Of a stretch of DNA of 47,347 nt, positions 47,166 through 47,347 are shown in pieces. Each line of letters begins with the position of its first letter. The first letter of the stretch is position 1. This DNA is from Microvirga massiliensis (GTDB lineage Bacteria > Pseudomonadota > Alphaproteobacteria > Rhizobiales > Beijerinckiaceae), in the NCBI RefSeq assembly GCF_001006805.1, contig NZ_LN811350.1:1069800-1117146 (forward strand), read 5' to 3'. The notes below the pieces were generated by a model. That model had not been told where the DNA came from. It was given only the letters and a program-made list of their open reading frames with translations, and searched no databases. The position numbers and the translations under genes were made by a program.

Positions 47166-47347
47166 AAGGGCTAGAGCCGCTTAAGGGGCCACCTCAGAAT
47201 AGGCAGCCACGACCTTCTTGACGGCTCGTGGCTGATCTTGCCCGGAGGGATTCACAAGCCTACTGGCCCGGCTCACGGCCGGGTCTATTTCGTCGATCTA
47301 GGGGGCGAGAACGCTCCTCTCGCGCCAGCGCGTAATCATCCCGCGTT
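47166..47347. terminator. Possible terminator hairpins after the Hint gene
   Basis: agccacga (47205-47212) pairs with tcgtggct (47226-47233) around a 13-nt loop, and cccggc (47267-47272) pairs with gccggg (47278-47283), followed by tctatttcg. Either could end the Hint transcript; neither has a classic T-run. The remainder to 47347 shows no gene. Confidence 0.35.

Noticed and set aside
43773..47347. Second attachment site for a tRNA-integrated element
   Set aside because: No second copy of the tRNA 3' end (ggttcgaatcc and flanks) occurs after 43849 in the window, so element limits cannot be set.

Overview
The window is a chromosomal stretch from a high-GC alphaproteobacterium. Gene order (rpmH-rnpA-yidC-yihA-argB; ffs-dnaX-ybaB-recR; dapD-dapE; def-fmt-truA), the Tat-rich small exported proteins and two EcfG-type stress promoters fit the Hyphomicrobiales, perhaps a Methylobacteriaceae/Microvirga-like genome. 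The genus is an inference only. No transposase, IS element or CRISPR array was seen.

Layout. (1) 34-15284, all minus strand: a YejABEF-type oligopeptide ABC importer with two tandem binding proteins, then phosphopentomutase (deoB), a GTP-cyclohydrolase-II-like protein (URC1-like), a DUF1688 protein (URC4-like), uracil phosphoribosyltransferase (upp), 2-dehydro-3-deoxygalactonokinase and a phosphohexomutase. The URC1/URC4/UPRTase trio matches the URC pyrimidine-degradation pathway known genetically from yeast. DeoB fits beside it as a ribose-phosphate handling step. (2) 15545-17603: a small exported protein divergent from a LysR regulator, then a membrane-anchored cytochrome c. (3) 17930-31052, housekeeping: kdsB-pheA, nudC-HIT, SRP RNA-dnaX-ybaB-recR, dapD-dapE, a stress-type membrane protein, def-fmt-GNAT-truA and rmuC. 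(4) 31286-39514: a DUF892 ferritin-like stress protein, thiC under a TPP riboswitch, a HAD nucleotidase, argB, DUF423, yihA, yidC, rnpA and rpmH (too short for a simple ORF scan). (5) 39861-43725: a TVP38/TMEM64 protein, a MerA/Lpd-like flavoprotein and an orphan histidine kinase. (6) 43773 to the end: a tRNA-Arg(ACG) followed by a sparse accessory zone with small zinc-ribbon and Tat-signal proteins, gene remnants (one visibly frameshifted), a dispersed 26-nt repeat and a Tat-exported Hint-domain protein.

How the parts work together. Uracil would be turned into UMP by Upp, ring-opened by the URC1-like enzyme and processed further with the URC4-like protein. The sugar phosphate released would be handled with DeoB. 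The adjacent importer may feed the pathway, but its substrate cannot be read from sequence. Two genes (26419 and 31286) carry GGAAC-N17-CGTT promoters and probably belong to the general stress regulon. The most interesting items are the URC cluster, the two EcfG promoters, an orphan terminator/possible small RNA before kdsB, and the tRNA-flanked island with its small Tat proteins.
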